From NCBI GenBank assembly GCA_964445525.1, contig CAYULA010000008.1, positions 1 to 64,000 on the forward strand: a stretch of 64,000 nt of DNA, read 5' to 3'. Every line of letters starts with the position of its first letter. The stretch's first letter is position 1. The position numbers and the translations under genes were made by a program. Source of the DNA: Penumbrarchaeum sp964445525. GTDB taxonomy: Archaea > Thermoplasmatota > Penumbrarchaeia > Penumbrarchaeales > Penumbrarchaeaceae. Positions 27,377-37,400 of the stretch are shown piece by piece. Below the pieces are notes generated by a model. That model was not told where the DNA came from. It saw nothing but the letters and a program-made list of their open reading frames with translations, and made no database searches.

Positions 27377-28846
27377 ATGAAGGCTGGAATTCTAACTTTG
27401 ACCTTGTTGGCAGTTTTGATCGCTCTTGCATCATTTTCATACACCACAATGGCCGATACAAGAGCTGATGATGTAATCACTGAAGAGGATCCTTCCGGTG
27501 ATGTTGAGAATGTTGGATTTGACTCTACGATTTCGAAAAATGCTGATATTGTATCCTTTGAAGTTGACCAGAGCTCGGATCCCGTGGTGTTTACATTTGA
27601 AGTTGTGGGCCTTATCGAGTATGAGAATGCCACACTAAGCTACACCTACGCATTTTATCTGGACAATACTGGAGACGGATTGAGCAACACCAACATGTCA
27701 ATAATTGTGACATCTGGATCGTTTATGGCTTACGGGGATGCTCACTTCGGTACCGAATATTTCGTAATTAATCCCACGGGAAACGGTACAGACACACTGG
27801 AATTCGAGATAGGGAGGGGTGATCTGGGTGTGGATTCACATCCCATAGCCGGCATCTCCGCATCGGTACAGGTTTTCGATTATACCGGATATCCCGTAAA
27901 AACAGCGGTTGATCATGTAAACGAGGATTTCGGCTCCGGTTCAACAGTTGACGATGATACGGATGACGATGATGATGATGACGACAACGATATGGACAAT
28001 GACGACCTTCCCGATGACTGGGAAATCTTGTACGGATTGGACACTTCTATTGACGATTCGGATGCTGACTACGATGGTGACGGTTTTACAAATGAGGAGG
28101 AATATCTGGCGGGAACAGCACCAGATGATATTAACAGCTATCCCGACTTCGTGGTCGATGATGATGACGACGATGATGATCTTCCGGACCCCCTCAAGGA
28201 AACGCCTAATGACGACTCGATCGATGTCGAGATAGAAAAGATCGAATATTCACTTGACACCGGTGACAGTTTCGAGCTCGAACAGAAAACGGAAGGATCC
28301 ACCGAGGGGGATGTGCATCACTGCTCTGTGACCTATGTTACCTACTACGATGACGGATCATACGATACAGATGAATGGACGGATGGACCTGATATTCAAG
28401 ACAGAGAAAGCTTCTTTGGCATCACTTTCGAGTATTATTTCAAGGGAACCGGATCAGGGGGAAAGGATGACTGGTCGGAATGGGCTTTGTATTCTTACGC
28501 CAAGGGACCTTCAAGCTTCTATGATGATTTCATTGATGAGGACGAGAGCGGCGGAGGTGACGGCAAGAGAATGACAGAGGTCTATGTCGTTGTCAGGGCC
28601 TATTCCGATTCCTCGGAGACGAAGTGGAACCAGGATTCCCAGGAATTGACGGAACTCTACGAGAACGTACAGGAAGGAGAGGAGTTCAGCGGAACCATCT
28701 CCCTTACTGACGATGAAGACGAGGAAAGCACTTCATCGGTTCTGTTCATTATCCTTGGATGTCTGGGATTGACATTGATTATTCTTGTCGTTATAATCAT
28801 CATAGTTGTGATCCTGCTTAAGAAGAAGGCAACAAAAAATGAATGA
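27377..28846 (+). CDS. Acidic surface protein with calcium-binding-type repeats and C-terminal anchor
   Basis: A 489-aa protein with a signal peptide (ILTLTLLAVLIALASFSYTTMA), then a beta-rich domain of about 165 residues. An Asp-rich linker follows (residues about 190-215, almost all D), then a thrombospondin-type-3/dockerin-like segment DSDADYDGDGFTNEEEYLAGT. A second Asp run, another beta domain of about 180 residues, and one C-terminal helix with a KKKATKNE tail complete it. DxDxDGxxxxEE is a calcium-loop pattern. The poly-Asp stretches are encoded by gat/gac triplet repeats. The exported domain probably needs calcium; its ligand is unknown. gaggg lies nine bases before the ATG. Confidence 0.82.
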   Translation: MKAGILTLTLLAVLIALASFSYTTMADTRADDVITEEDPSGDVENVGFDSTISKNADIVSFEVDQSSDPVVFTFEVVGLIEYENATLSYTYAFYLDNTGDGLSNTNMSIIVTSGSFMAYGDAHFGTEYFVINPTGNGTDTLEFEIGRGDLGVDSHPIAGISASVQVFDYTGYPVKTAVDHVNEDFGSGSTVDDDTDDDDDDDDNDMDNDDLPDDWEILYGLDTSIDDSDADYDGDGFTNEEEYLAGTAPDDINSYPDFVVDDDDDDDDLPDPLKETPNDDSIDVEIEKIEYSLDTGDSFELEQKTEGSTEGDVHHCSVTYVTYYDDGSYDTDEWTDGPDIQDRESFFGITFEYYFKGTGSGGKDDWSEWALYSYAKGPSSFYDDFIDEDESGGGDGKRMTEVYVVVRAYSDSSETKWNQDSQELTELYENVQEGEEFSGTISLTDDEDEESTSSVLFIILGCLGLTLIILVVIIIIVVILLKKKATKNE

Positions 28847-28884
28847 TCCCGGTTGATTGATTATGGACAGGAATTGATTGGACC

Positions 28885-28931
28885 AGGCCTACTTTGAAAT
28901 TCAAATACTTTTTACAACAAGGAATAGGCCT
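28885..28931. terminator. Inverted repeat between convergent genes
   Basis: aggccta (28885-28891) pairs with taggcct (28925-28931), and inside them tttgaaattcaaa (28893-28905) is a second palindrome. It sits between two convergent genes and could stop transcription from either side; there is no long T-run. Confidence 0.35.
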
Positions 28932-28951
28932 AACACTATTTGGTATTCCTA

Positions 28952-29368
28952 TTACATCAGATTCTTGACAAGCTTGTCATAGGCTTCACCTACCCGGAGC
29001 CTTATCTCCCTGTGGTTGGCGCAGTTCTCTGTGTCGTCGAAATCGATATCAAGCTTTTGGATTTCCTTCACATCGGCAAAAAGGCCTACATTGCATCCCG
29101 AGCAGGTATAAAAGTCAACATTTGGTGCTTCTCTTCTTTCCACGCTTTTGGAACATCCCTTGCACTCATGACCATCCAGAACCTCCAATACCTTGAAACG
29201 GTCAATGTCCACTCCGGCCCTTTTGATATTGAATCCGAGTGCATTGCAACCATTGCAAGTGTAAAGGATCTGCCCCCCCCAGTTCCATGCCACCATCGGG
29301 ATTTGGCATCTTGGACAATGTATGTCCGGTCCATCCATCATAAGGTCGTAACAATCTGCGGCAGCCAT
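28952..29368 (-). CDS. Small protein with two zinc-ribbon pairs
   Basis: A 138-aa cytoplasmic protein. Four cysteine knuckles form two zinc ribbons: CPRC (about residue 16) with CNGC (about 37), and CKGC (about 69) with CSGC (about 88). The linkers and the helical C-terminus (EIRLRVGEAYDKLVKNLM) match nothing I know. Such double ribbons bind nucleic acid or act as transcription or translation accessories. The ATG at 29368 has an aaggtgag ribosome site; a GTG three codons upstream overlaps it and is less likely. It is divergent from hef with 82 bases between, so they may share a control region. Confidence 0.75.
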   Translation of the reverse strand: MAAADCYDLMMDGPDIHCPRCQIPMVAWNWGGQILYTCNGCNALGFNIKRAGVDIDRFKVLEVLDGHECKGCSKSVERREAPNVDFYTCSGCNVGLFADVKEIQKLDIDFDDTENCANHREIRLRVGEAYDKLVKNLM

Positions 29369-29450
29369 TAATCTCACCTTTAGATAGGCATGTAAGGACC
29401 TTTCTTATTGCATTGTAGCCTGAATTGTTTAGAAGTTTCGGTTCACTCCC

Positions 29451-31850
29451 GTGGATTGGCTTAATATCGAACCCCTCGAATGTATCCCCGTGACGGCTCA
29501 AGACGAGGACTTTCTATCGCATCCCCTCATAGAGGATTCCACCATCAGGAGAAGGGAATATCAGGTCAGGATAGCAACCAAAGCCCTACAGAAACCAACA
29601 CTTGTTGTACTTCCCACGGGCCTGGGCAAGACCATTGTCGCCCTAATTGTTTTGGCAGAGAGAATGAATCTGGGAAAAGGTCCGGCTCTGATGATGGCAC
29701 CAACCAAACCACTGGTGGAGCAGCATGTGGATTTCATGAACTCCAACCTGAAAAAGAGTAAGGTGGTGATGGTCACCGGGGAGGTTCCCCCCAAGAAGAG
29801 AAAGGATATCTATCTCGAGGGGGACCTTGTCATCTCCACACCACAGGTGGTCAAGAACGATATTATATCCGGAGACCTGGACATAGGGATCTTCGAGACA
29901 TTGATAGTGGATGAGGCCCACAGAGCCGTGGGGGATTATCCCTATGTATTCATCTCCGAGATGTTCTACGAGAAAAGACCCGAGGGTCTGACACTGGGCC
30001 TCACAGCCTCTCCCGGACATGATGTTTCCAGGATCTATGAAGTATGCAAGAACCTGGGAATGGAACAGATCGAGGTCAGGATAGATTCGGACCCTGATGT
30101 GAAACCATACATTCAGGAGATGGAGATATCAAGGATAAAGGTGGAACTCTCTCAATCAATGAGATCGGTCATCCAGGTTCTGCAGAGAATGTTCCTGGAC
30201 AGGATCTCGAAACTACAGAGAATGGGTGTCATAAGGAGGGGGTCCAACACATCAGTGAAAGAATTGATAGGCGCCGCCGCCAGGATCCAGGAAATGATCA
30301 AAAAAGCCGGTAAAGAAGGGGGGTCCTACTATCAGGCAATGTCAATACAGGCCCAGGCAATGAAGATCTCCCACGCCATGGAATTGGCCGAAACCCAGGG
30401 ACCGGAGTCTCTGTACAATTACCTGGACAGACTCATGAAAGAGACCGGAAATCCCGGGTGTTCGAAGGCCACCAGGAAAGTGGTTTCCGATCCCCTCTTC
30501 AACATGGCCATGAACAAGGCCCAGGCCCTTCTTGGAGAGGTCCCTCCGAAGGTCATCGCCCTCGAGAGAGCGGTAATTCAGAAACTGAGGGAGGACCCAA
30601 AGGCCAGAATTATCGCCTTCACCCATTTCAGGGACACAGCTTCTCTGGTTTACAAGCGATTGAACGAACAATCGCAAAAAGGCATCAAACCTGTCAGATT
30701 CGTCGGGCAGGCCACGAGAGGAGATGATTCGGGCCTCTCCCAGAAGGAACAGAAGAAGGTGCTGGAGGCGTTCAGAAAAGGAGATTTCAACCTTCTGATC
30801 GCAACCTCTGTTGCCGAGGAGGGGCTGGACATACCCGGAGCAGACCTGGTGATATTCTATGAACCGATACCTTCCGAGATAAGGACCATTCAAAGAAGAG
30901 GTAGGACAGGCAGGCATTCCTCGGGAAAAGTCATTGTTCTCATGTCGAAGGAGACCAGGGATGTGGCATATTCCTTCTCAGCCAGGGACAAGGAGCTCAA
31001 GATGGAGAGGCAGCTCATGTCACTGAGAAGAATGCTTGCCAAGATGCCTCTACCGGAGAGAAAGAAAAAGTTCAAACCCCAAGAGGAAGAAAAATCCGGC
31101 CAGGAGCCGACCCTTGAATCATTTTCGGAAGAAAAGGAAAATGACGAACAGCAGGGACCCGGTATAATAGTGGACAGAAGGGAGCTCACCTCATCTGTTG
31201 CGGAGGAATTGATCAGGAAAGGATACAAGGTGATCCCGGCTCCCCTGGAGGAGGGGGATTATATCATTTCGAAGAGGGTTACAATCGAGAGAAAGACAGC
31301 CCAGGACCTATCGGACTCTCTGGTGGACGGGAGGCTCTTCGACCAGGCCGAGAGGCTCTCCTCCAGATGCGAGAGACCCGTCATCCTGATCGAGGGTGAT
31401 GATATATTCAACAGGAGGAAGATCAACAGGAATGCACTTCACGGCGCACTGGCCTCAATTGCGGTGGATTTCAATATACCCCTGATTTTCACCAAGGACC
31501 CTTTCGAGACGGCGGAATTCATGATCGCCGCCCACAAAAAAGAGGGGAAAAAAGCCGGAGGCCACATCCAGGAGAAAAAGAGGTCCGGAAAGACAATTGA
31601 TGAGATATCAGAGGGAATATTGTGTTCAATGCCCGGCATATCAAGTATACTGGCCAAGAGAATGATGTCCAGATTCAAGAACCTCAAAGGAGTATTCTCC
31701 GCTTCGGTCAAGGAGATCGAAGAGGTTGAAGGCATAGGAAAGAGAAAGGCCATTGAAATATTCAACATAATAAACCAGGAAACAGTCCACGGACTGGTTG
31801 AAAAGGCAGAGGAGGATGAGAAGTCCGAATACGAACGATCAGTTACCTGA
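29451..31850 (+). CDS. hef: Hef helicase-nuclease (FANCM/XPF-type)
   Basis: A 799-aa protein that opens and cuts stalled or branched replication forks. The N-terminal superfamily 2 helicase has Walker A PTGLGKT, the DEAH box VDEAHRA, LTASPG (motif III), and IATSVAEEGLDIPGAD plus QRRGRTGR (motifs V and VI). A helical insert with many Met/Gln residues lies between the RecA lobes, as in Pyrococcus Hef. The C-terminal nuclease half starts near residue 570 (GIIVDRREL), has the metal site ERKTAQDL (ERKxxxD), and ends with a tandem helix-hairpin-helix (SMPGISSILAKRMM, VEGIGKRKAIEIF). Both halves look intact. The start is GTG; no in-frame ATG exists before the helicase core. Confidence 0.95.
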   Translation: MDWLNIEPLECIPVTAQDEDFLSHPLIEDSTIRRREYQVRIATKALQKPTLVVLPTGLGKTIVALIVLAERMNLGKGPALMMAPTKPLVEQHVDFMNSNLKKSKVVMVTGEVPPKKRKDIYLEGDLVISTPQVVKNDIISGDLDIGIFETLIVDEAHRAVGDYPYVFISEMFYEKRPEGLTLGLTASPGHDVSRIYEVCKNLGMEQIEVRIDSDPDVKPYIQEMEISRIKVELSQSMRSVIQVLQRMFLDRISKLQRMGVIRRGSNTSVKELIGAAARIQEMIKKAGKEGGSYYQAMSIQAQAMKISHAMELAETQGPESLYNYLDRLMKETGNPGCSKATRKVVSDPLFNMAMNKAQALLGEVPPKVIALERAVIQKLREDPKARIIAFTHFRDTASLVYKRLNEQSQKGIKPVRFVGQATRGDDSGLSQKEQKKVLEAFRKGDFNLLIATSVAEEGLDIPGADLVIFYEPIPSEIRTIQRRGRTGRHSSGKVIVLMSKETRDVAYSFSARDKELKMERQLMSLRRMLAKMPLPERKKKFKPQEEEKSGQEPTLESFSEEKENDEQQGPGIIVDRRELTSSVAEELIRKGYKVIPAPLEEGDYIISKRVTIERKTAQDLSDSLVDGRLFDQAERLSSRCERPVILIEGDDIFNRRKINRNALHGALASIAVDFNIPLIFTKDPFETAEFMIAAHKKEGKKAGGHIQEKKRSGKTIDEISEGILCSMPGISSILAKRMMSRFKNLKGVFSASVKEIEEVEGIGKRKAIEIFNIINQETVHGLVEKAEEDEKSEYERSVT

Positions 31851-31858
31851 TTTCATGC

Positions 31859-32110
31859 CTACTGATGGTCCACGACTTCGTAATCCTCTTCATCAACGTT
31901 TTTGACCTTTCTGTCCCAAATCGGGGTTCCAGATGATTCCCAATGTGGTTTTGATGCGGTCGTAGAGGGCTTCTGCTCTTCTTTTCTTTTCGAATCTTCC
32001 GGGGTGACCATGAAGGAGACAAGCTCATCGGTTCCGAAATCTTCCTTTTTTTCTTCTTCCGGATGGGCTTTCTTCGGAGTCACCAAGAAAGGGTTGTCTT
32101 CGTCAGGCAT
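31859..32110 (-). CDS. Small charged hypothetical protein
   Basis: An 83-aa soluble protein rich in Glu, Lys and Pro, with two similar FLVTPKKAHPEEE and FMVTPEDSKRKEE segments, which may be a short internal repeat (F-x-VTP). There is no membrane helix and it is probably disordered. The open frame runs back to 32203, but a TATA-like box (about 32139-32148, minus strand) puts transcription start near 32117, so the ATG at 32110 is the better start. Its stop is eight bases from the hef stop (convergent). I do not recognise it. Confidence 0.55.
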   Translation of the reverse strand: MPDEDNPFLVTPKKAHPEEEKKEDFGTDELVSFMVTPEDSKRKEEQKPSTTASKPHWESSGTPIWDRKVKNVDEEDYEVVDHQ

Positions 32111-32175
32111 GCCATTTCCCCTGACATACATTGTCCAGACTACTATATAATCATGTCTGTTAATGGTAATATAGT

Positions 32176-32197
32176 GGTTTTTTTCGCTCAAAAAACC
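32176..32197 (-). terminator. A/T hairpin downstream of the flavoprotein gene
   Basis: ggtttttt (32176-32183) and aaaaaacc (32190-32197) form an 8-bp stem with a six-base loop. Read on the minus strand it gives T-runs after the flavoprotein gene. Confidence 0.45.
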
Positions 32198-32239
32198 GAC
32201 CAAATTTTCGATTCAATGGGTGATTAAAAATGAAAATGT

Positions 32240-32824
32240 TTAATTCTTATTATCATTGATCTTTTCAAGTATCCAGGCCATGTTGCTCCCCAGATCGTCC
32301 ATTGTCCTCATTCCCTCTTCATCTTCGAGAACATCACCCGGATCAAGTCCATGGCCCACATTCCAATATGATGAACCTGGCACTATCATCTGTTCAACAA
32401 GGAAGAAATAGTTGATATCGTTGAACGTCGGCATCGCCCCGGCTCTTCTTACGGCCACCACGGCTGCTCCGACCTTTCTCCTGAAAAGATAACCGTTGGC
32501 CTTGGCAACTCTTCCCGACCTGTCTATAAGTGCCTTCAATTCAGGGGTTATATTGGAAAAATATACGGGAGATCCAAGGATCATTCCGTCGCATGATGCC
32601 ATCTTCTCTATCATGGGATTTACCATATCGTCATCTATTGCACATTTGCCATCCCTGTTACGGGCACATGCTCCGCAGGCGATACATCCGTTAATCTTCT
32701 CACCGGCAAGCTGTACCATTTCACATTGGATGCCATTTTTTTCCAAGGAGCGGAAGACCCTCTCGATCATTATAGCAGTATTACCGTCCCTCCTCGAGCT
32801 CCCATTGACCCCTAGCACTTTCAT
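32240..32824 (-). CDS. Iron-sulfur flavoprotein (Isf-type NADPH-dependent FMN reductase fold)
   Basis: A 194-aa flavodoxin-fold protein. GVNGSSRRDGNT at the N-terminus is the FMN phosphate loop, and GSPVYFSNITPELKALIDR is the second FMN contact. CIACGACARNRDGKC gives the compact CX2CX2CX7C motif that binds a 4Fe-4S cluster in archaeal Isf proteins. Such proteins pass electrons, for example from ferredoxin to oxygen or peroxide, in anaerobes. Its neighbour is methionine sulfoxide reductase, which fits an oxidative-stress context. The minus-strand TATA-like ataataaata (32845-32854) and gagggg before the ATG support the start. Confidence 0.9.
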   Translation of the reverse strand: MKVLGVNGSSRRDGNTAIMIERVFRSLEKNGIQCEMVQLAGEKINGCIACGACARNRDGKCAIDDDMVNPMIEKMASCDGMILGSPVYFSNITPELKALIDRSGRVAKANGYLFRRKVGAAVVAVRRAGAMPTFNDINYFFLVEQMIVPGSSYWNVGHGLDPGDVLEDEEGMRTMDDLGSNMAWILEKINDNKN

Positions 32825-32867
32825 ATCGATCTTCCCCTCGGATTATTTATTATCGAATTATTTTGTA

Positions 32868-32876
32868 TAAAAAAGG
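32868..32876 (-). terminator. T-run terminator after msrB
   Basis: Six consecutive T on the minus strand lie about 25 bases past the msrB stop, between msrB and the flavoprotein gene. Confidence 0.4.
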
Positions 32877-32899
32877 AACGGTGTTTGATACCAATTTGA

Positions 32900-33292
32900 C
32901 TATTTTGACTCGAAATCTATTGATGCGGAATTAACACAGTACCTTAGACCTGTTGGTTTCGGACCATCCTCGAATACATGACCCAGATGGCCTCCACATC
33001 TTGCACACACTATTTCGGTCCTTACCATCCCGTGAGTGAGATCCTTCCTGGTTTTCACATGTCCCTGCTCGACTATATCATTGAAGGATGGCCATCCAGA
33101 GCCCGAATCGAATTTGGAATCGGATGAAAATAATTCCAGTCCACAGCCGGCACAGGTGTATACACCTTTCTCCTTGTTGTGGAGTAGGGCTCCGGTGAAA
33201 GGCATCTCTGTCCCTCCCTTTCTGAGCACTTCGAAACGATCCCTTGAGAGGCGTTTCTTCCATTCCTGTTCTGACAGCTTCAATTCTTCCAT
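32900..33292 (-). CDS. msrB: Peptide methionine-(R)-S-oxide reductase
   Basis: A 130-aa MsrB that repairs the R form of oxidised methionine. It shows the zinc cysteines CAGCG and CARCGGHLGH, the substrate loop SGWPSFNDI and the active-site RYCVNSASIDF near the C-terminus (catalytic Cys in RYC). Length and motifs are complete. An in-frame TTG ten codons upstream exists, but the ATG at 33292 starts the conserved part (MEELKLSEQEWKKRLS). It faces the same direction as the flavoprotein gene downstream, suggesting a shared redox-repair role, although a T-run separates them. Confidence 0.94.
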   Translation of the reverse strand: MEELKLSEQEWKKRLSRDRFEVLRKGGTEMPFTGALLHNKEKGVYTCAGCGLELFSSDSKFDSGSGWPSFNDIVEQGHVKTRKDLTHGMVRTEIVCARCGGHLGHVFEDGPKPTGLRYCVNSASIDFESK

Positions 33293-33403
33293 GGTATGTT
33301 CTAGTCGATCTATTGGTATCAATGTTTTCCTTGAAAGGCCGATTTTGGGGGAGAGATTAATATTCGATCAGCAAGATATTGTATGGAAAAACGGAGTGTA
33401 TCG

Positions 33404-34411
33404 ATGGATACGGTAGTCACTGTTGTATTTCTGATCGTGTTTATGGTCGTATTGATATTTCTGTCAGGATGGTTCTCCGGTTCCGAGACCGCGCTGACCA
33501 ACCTCTCTCCCGCGGAAGTAGCCAAATTGAGAAGGGACCGCAGGAAGAACATCGAATTCGTTTACAAATTAAAAAGGAACATGGACAAGACTCTTATCAC
33601 GATCCTGATCGGAAACAATATCGTAAATATCGTTCTCTCCTCTGTAGCCGCCCTCATCGCAAACGAGCTCTTTGCCGAGTTGGGTGTATCCATCATGATA
33701 GGTATAATCACCTTTCTGGTGATAGTATTCGGGGAGATCACGCCAAAGAACTCAGCAATCTTCGATTCCACCAAGGTAGCACTCAGAAATGCCAGGATTA
33801 TCTACTATCTCTCTGTACTTCTAACACCATTCATAATCCTTTTTAGTTGGATATCCAAGGCTCTGATCAGAATTGTAGGTGGAAAGGAGAGGACCAAGAG
33901 TCTGTTTACAACCGATGATTCCATCAAGGACCTGGTGAGCCTCTCCGAAGAGGAGGGAGTCATCAAACCAATTGAAAAGGAGATCATACACAGGGTTTTC
34001 ATCTTCGGTGACAGAAAGGTCAAGGAGGCAATGGTTCCAATGAAGGATGTCTTCACCATGGATGACGACATGCCCGTGGATACGGTGAAGTCGGCAATAT
34101 CCTCTCATGGATTCACCAGGGTACCTGTAATGGGAGATGACGGAAAGATAATCGGAATCATCTATTCCAAGGACCTCATAATGGCCGAAGACGTGGAGAT
34201 ACCATCCCTGATGAGGAGACCTTTCTTGGTAAAGGAAGGAGATGAGATAACAGAAGTCTTCGACCTTATGAAGAGAAAGAGGATCCACCTTGCCATTGTT
34301 GAAAATTCCAGGGAGGAACATACAGGGATCGTCACGCTGGAGGACCTTCTCGAAGAAGTGGTCGGAGAGCTCCAGGACGAGTACTACGAGAGGAAGTTCG
34401 AAAGGGATTGA
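33404..34411 (+). CDS. CNNM/CorC-type membrane protein with CBS pair
   Basis: A 335-aa protein of the CNNM (DUF21) family, linked to magnesium or other divalent cation transport. Four hydrophobic segments lie in residues 1-160: the first is followed by WFSGSETALTNLSP, and the family hallmark FGEITPKNSAI comes later. An acidic helical stretch (LVSLSEEEGVIKPIEKEII) and a CBS pair follow from about residue 195 (VPMKDVFTMDDD, GFTRVPVMGDDGKIIGIIYSKDL, GIVTLEDLLEEVVGEL), which usually bind adenine nucleotides. The C-terminal CorC_HlyC domain is missing, making this a short form. Start 33404 has ggagtg five bases upstream; the ATG at 33383 is an alternative. Confidence 0.88.
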   Translation: MDTVVTVVFLIVFMVVLIFLSGWFSGSETALTNLSPAEVAKLRRDRRKNIEFVYKLKRNMDKTLITILIGNNIVNIVLSSVAALIANELFAELGVSIMIGIITFLVIVFGEITPKNSAIFDSTKVALRNARIIYYLSVLLTPFIILFSWISKALIRIVGGKERTKSLFTTDDSIKDLVSLSEEEGVIKPIEKEIIHRVFIFGDRKVKEAMVPMKDVFTMDDDMPVDTVKSAISSHGFTRVPVMGDDGKIIGIIYSKDLIMAEDVEIPSLMRRPFLVKEGDEITEVFDLMKRKRIHLAIVENSREEHTGIVTLEDLLEEVVGELQDEYYERKFERD

Positions 34412-34474
34412 ATAAGAATCACCCCACCGAACAATATAAATCCCGATCCAGTCCATTATCCGAAAGGAGATAGG

Positions 34475-37400
34475 ATGAGGTCCATTACCGCACTTATGAT
34501 GATCATGATGATCCTTTCGATAATGTCATTCCATCATTATGAGAACGGGAATGCTTCTGAATCAGTAATTTCGACCCGGGTTAACAGCAGGAACGGAACT
34601 ATCGGCCCCATATTGATCCTGAACGATTCTGCCTTCGACCAGAAGGCGGCAGAGATGAACTGGACTGGAAACGGATCGGAGGCAGATCCATATATGATAG
34701 AGGACCTGGACCTGAATGCCAATGGCTCCGGTTACGGAATCGGAATCTCAACAACCTATAATTTTACCATAAGTAATTGTTCCATAAGAAAAGCGGACGG
34801 AGGAGGAGCTCCGCTGGGGGCAATTTCTATCCTTTCCGGAAACGGGACAATAATGGATTGCAGGATCAACTCATCAGGATACGGTATCAGATCACTATCA
34901 CCCTGCAGGATCATTAACAATACAATATTTGATTGTCATAATGGTTTATGGATACTAAATGATGATAACGAGATCTTTGGAAACCTTATCGTTGACGGGG
35001 CCAACCATGCAATTCATTTTCAAGGGGACGACTCCCTAATTAAAGAAAATACAGTAAGAAACTGGGATTACGGTATTTATCTCATTGGTGGAGAGAGGAA
35101 CAGAGTCCAGGACAATTCGATAACCAACATCGATGATCACGGAATCAGACTCGATAGCAGCCATGATAACACGGTTATCGATAATTATGCGGCAAACAAC
35201 GACGATGGAATTTTCCTCAAATACGGTTCATCCAACAACAGGATTTCCAACAACTCAATTGTTTCATGTGAAGAGGGGATCTATATCTTCGATGCAATCC
35301 ACAATGAGTTTTACGGAAATGAGATGTTCAACTGCTCATTTTACTTCGAGAACGAGAGAGATAATTTTGTATCCCATACAATACCCGATAACAACACAGT
35401 AGGTGGAAAACCGGTGTATTATTTAGGGGGGTCGGATTACGAAGGATGGGTGGTTCCAAGTAATGTCGGCCAGTGGATAGTATGGGAGGCAACGAACCTC
35501 TCCATCTACTATTCCGATATCTTGGAAGGAAGTGCCGGAATATTTCTTTACCACTGTGATTGGATCAAAATAAATCATACAAGGATATCAAATCAGGTGT
35601 ACGAGGGTGTAAACGCATACAGATGCCGACATCTCAGGATAGAATCAATCAATATTTCGAGATGCGACACCGGGATACTGTTGACACAATGTTACAATTC
35701 AACTTCAGAAAACTGTGAAATAAATGAATGCAGGGAAGGGTTGCAGATTGCAGATAGCTCTTTGACTTCGATTACAGAATCCTCCTTCAGAGATTGTGAC
35801 TATGGTATCAGGACAAAACCGGGATACAAGCCAGATCTGACAATATCGAGAAATGAAATCGTGGGTGTTTTTTCGACCATGATCCATTCGGAATCCAGTG
35901 AGGTGAAGATATTCGAAAACGAATTTATTTCCGACGGTTCCACGAAAACTGGGATCCGGATAATGGACTCATTTTCAAACGTTTCATCAAACGAATTCAC
36001 GGGAATAGTAACGGCGATAAAGGATGAGGGTAACAGGAATAATATCTCCCAAAATCTCATAAGCAAATGTGAGAGAGGCATTGAACTTTACGGATACAAG
36101 AACAAGGTCGGATTCAACCAGATCGAAAATATCGAGGGTGGATTCGGCATAATCGACTCTGGAGATCAGAACGTGATCATGAAAAACACCATCATAGATG
36201 ATGATGACATCGGGATACTGCTTTCTGGTTCGGTATACAGCAGTTTATTTTCAAATGAATTGATCGGAACCTCCATAGATCTCTTTGATATTGATCCTGA
36301 ATTGGAGATCCTCATCTCCCCTAATAATACAATAAACGGGAAACCGGTAATTTTTTACCAGGAAATGGATCTAAAAGACATTGAGATCGATCCCGAAGGT
36401 GGAGAATACATCTTCCTGGCCTGCAGGAACGGAATTCTCGAGGATGTTGAGAATTCCGGTGGTATTTTGAATGTGCTCATTTACGGTTGCCAGAGCATTA
36501 AACTCGCCAATTGTTCTTTTTCCGGCAAAGGTATCGGAATTAAATCATTCAAATCGGATGGAGTACATATTGCCGGCAGCAACTTCTCCGGACTGGAAAC
36601 CGGGATTTCGATGATGAACTCCGACGAGATGATGATAAAGAATTGTATTTTTGAGCAGATCATTGAAACCGCGATCAACATCTCTTCCGGATCAGACAGC
36701 CGGATCGAAAACTGCCTCTTCAACGGAACGGAAATAAGCATCCACATGGTCAATTCCCGCGAGAATATGATCCATGGGAATCTGTTCAGGGAAGGGGAAA
36801 AGGGTGTGATCCTGTCCCTGAATTCAGAGAGCAACAGGATAGAAAACAACGGATTCCTGGAGAACGCCGATATCCCGATCACGGTGTTTTCAGGCAAATT
36901 CAACAGAATAGAGAACAACGCATTCGTGAACAACGGAAGGTTCATTCTCGATCCGGCAGAGATGCATATCGATGAGGAGAACACCTACGTCCATGGAAAC
37001 TACTACTGGAACCATACAAAACCGGACTCCGACAGTGACGGGAAAGTTGACCTCCCATACGACAGGATACCCGGAAAGGGTAATATATCCGATTCCGAAC
37101 CTATTGTCTATCTGCCCCATTCGTTACTCGGAGCTCCGACCGGGACGGATTCCGAACAGTTCATGGATGATATCATAATAAGCTGGTTGCAGCCGACCTC
37201 TGTCAATCCCAATACACCATTGCTGGGTTATACCATCCGCAGGTTGAAGACGGACAATACCACTCCGGCTTCCTGGGTCCTGGCGGATGTGACAAATTTC
37301 GTTGACAGGGAACCGGGAGAAGACGGACAACTGCTATATTCGATTCAGGCCAGATCGATTCTGGGAGAGGGAGCTCCTGTTTATGAGATTGTTGAACTCA

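Noticed and set aside
29227..29260. Possible tRNA or small RNA genes in the gaps
   Set aside because: No cloverleaf-like sequence or conserved T-loop was seen in any intergenic region of the window.
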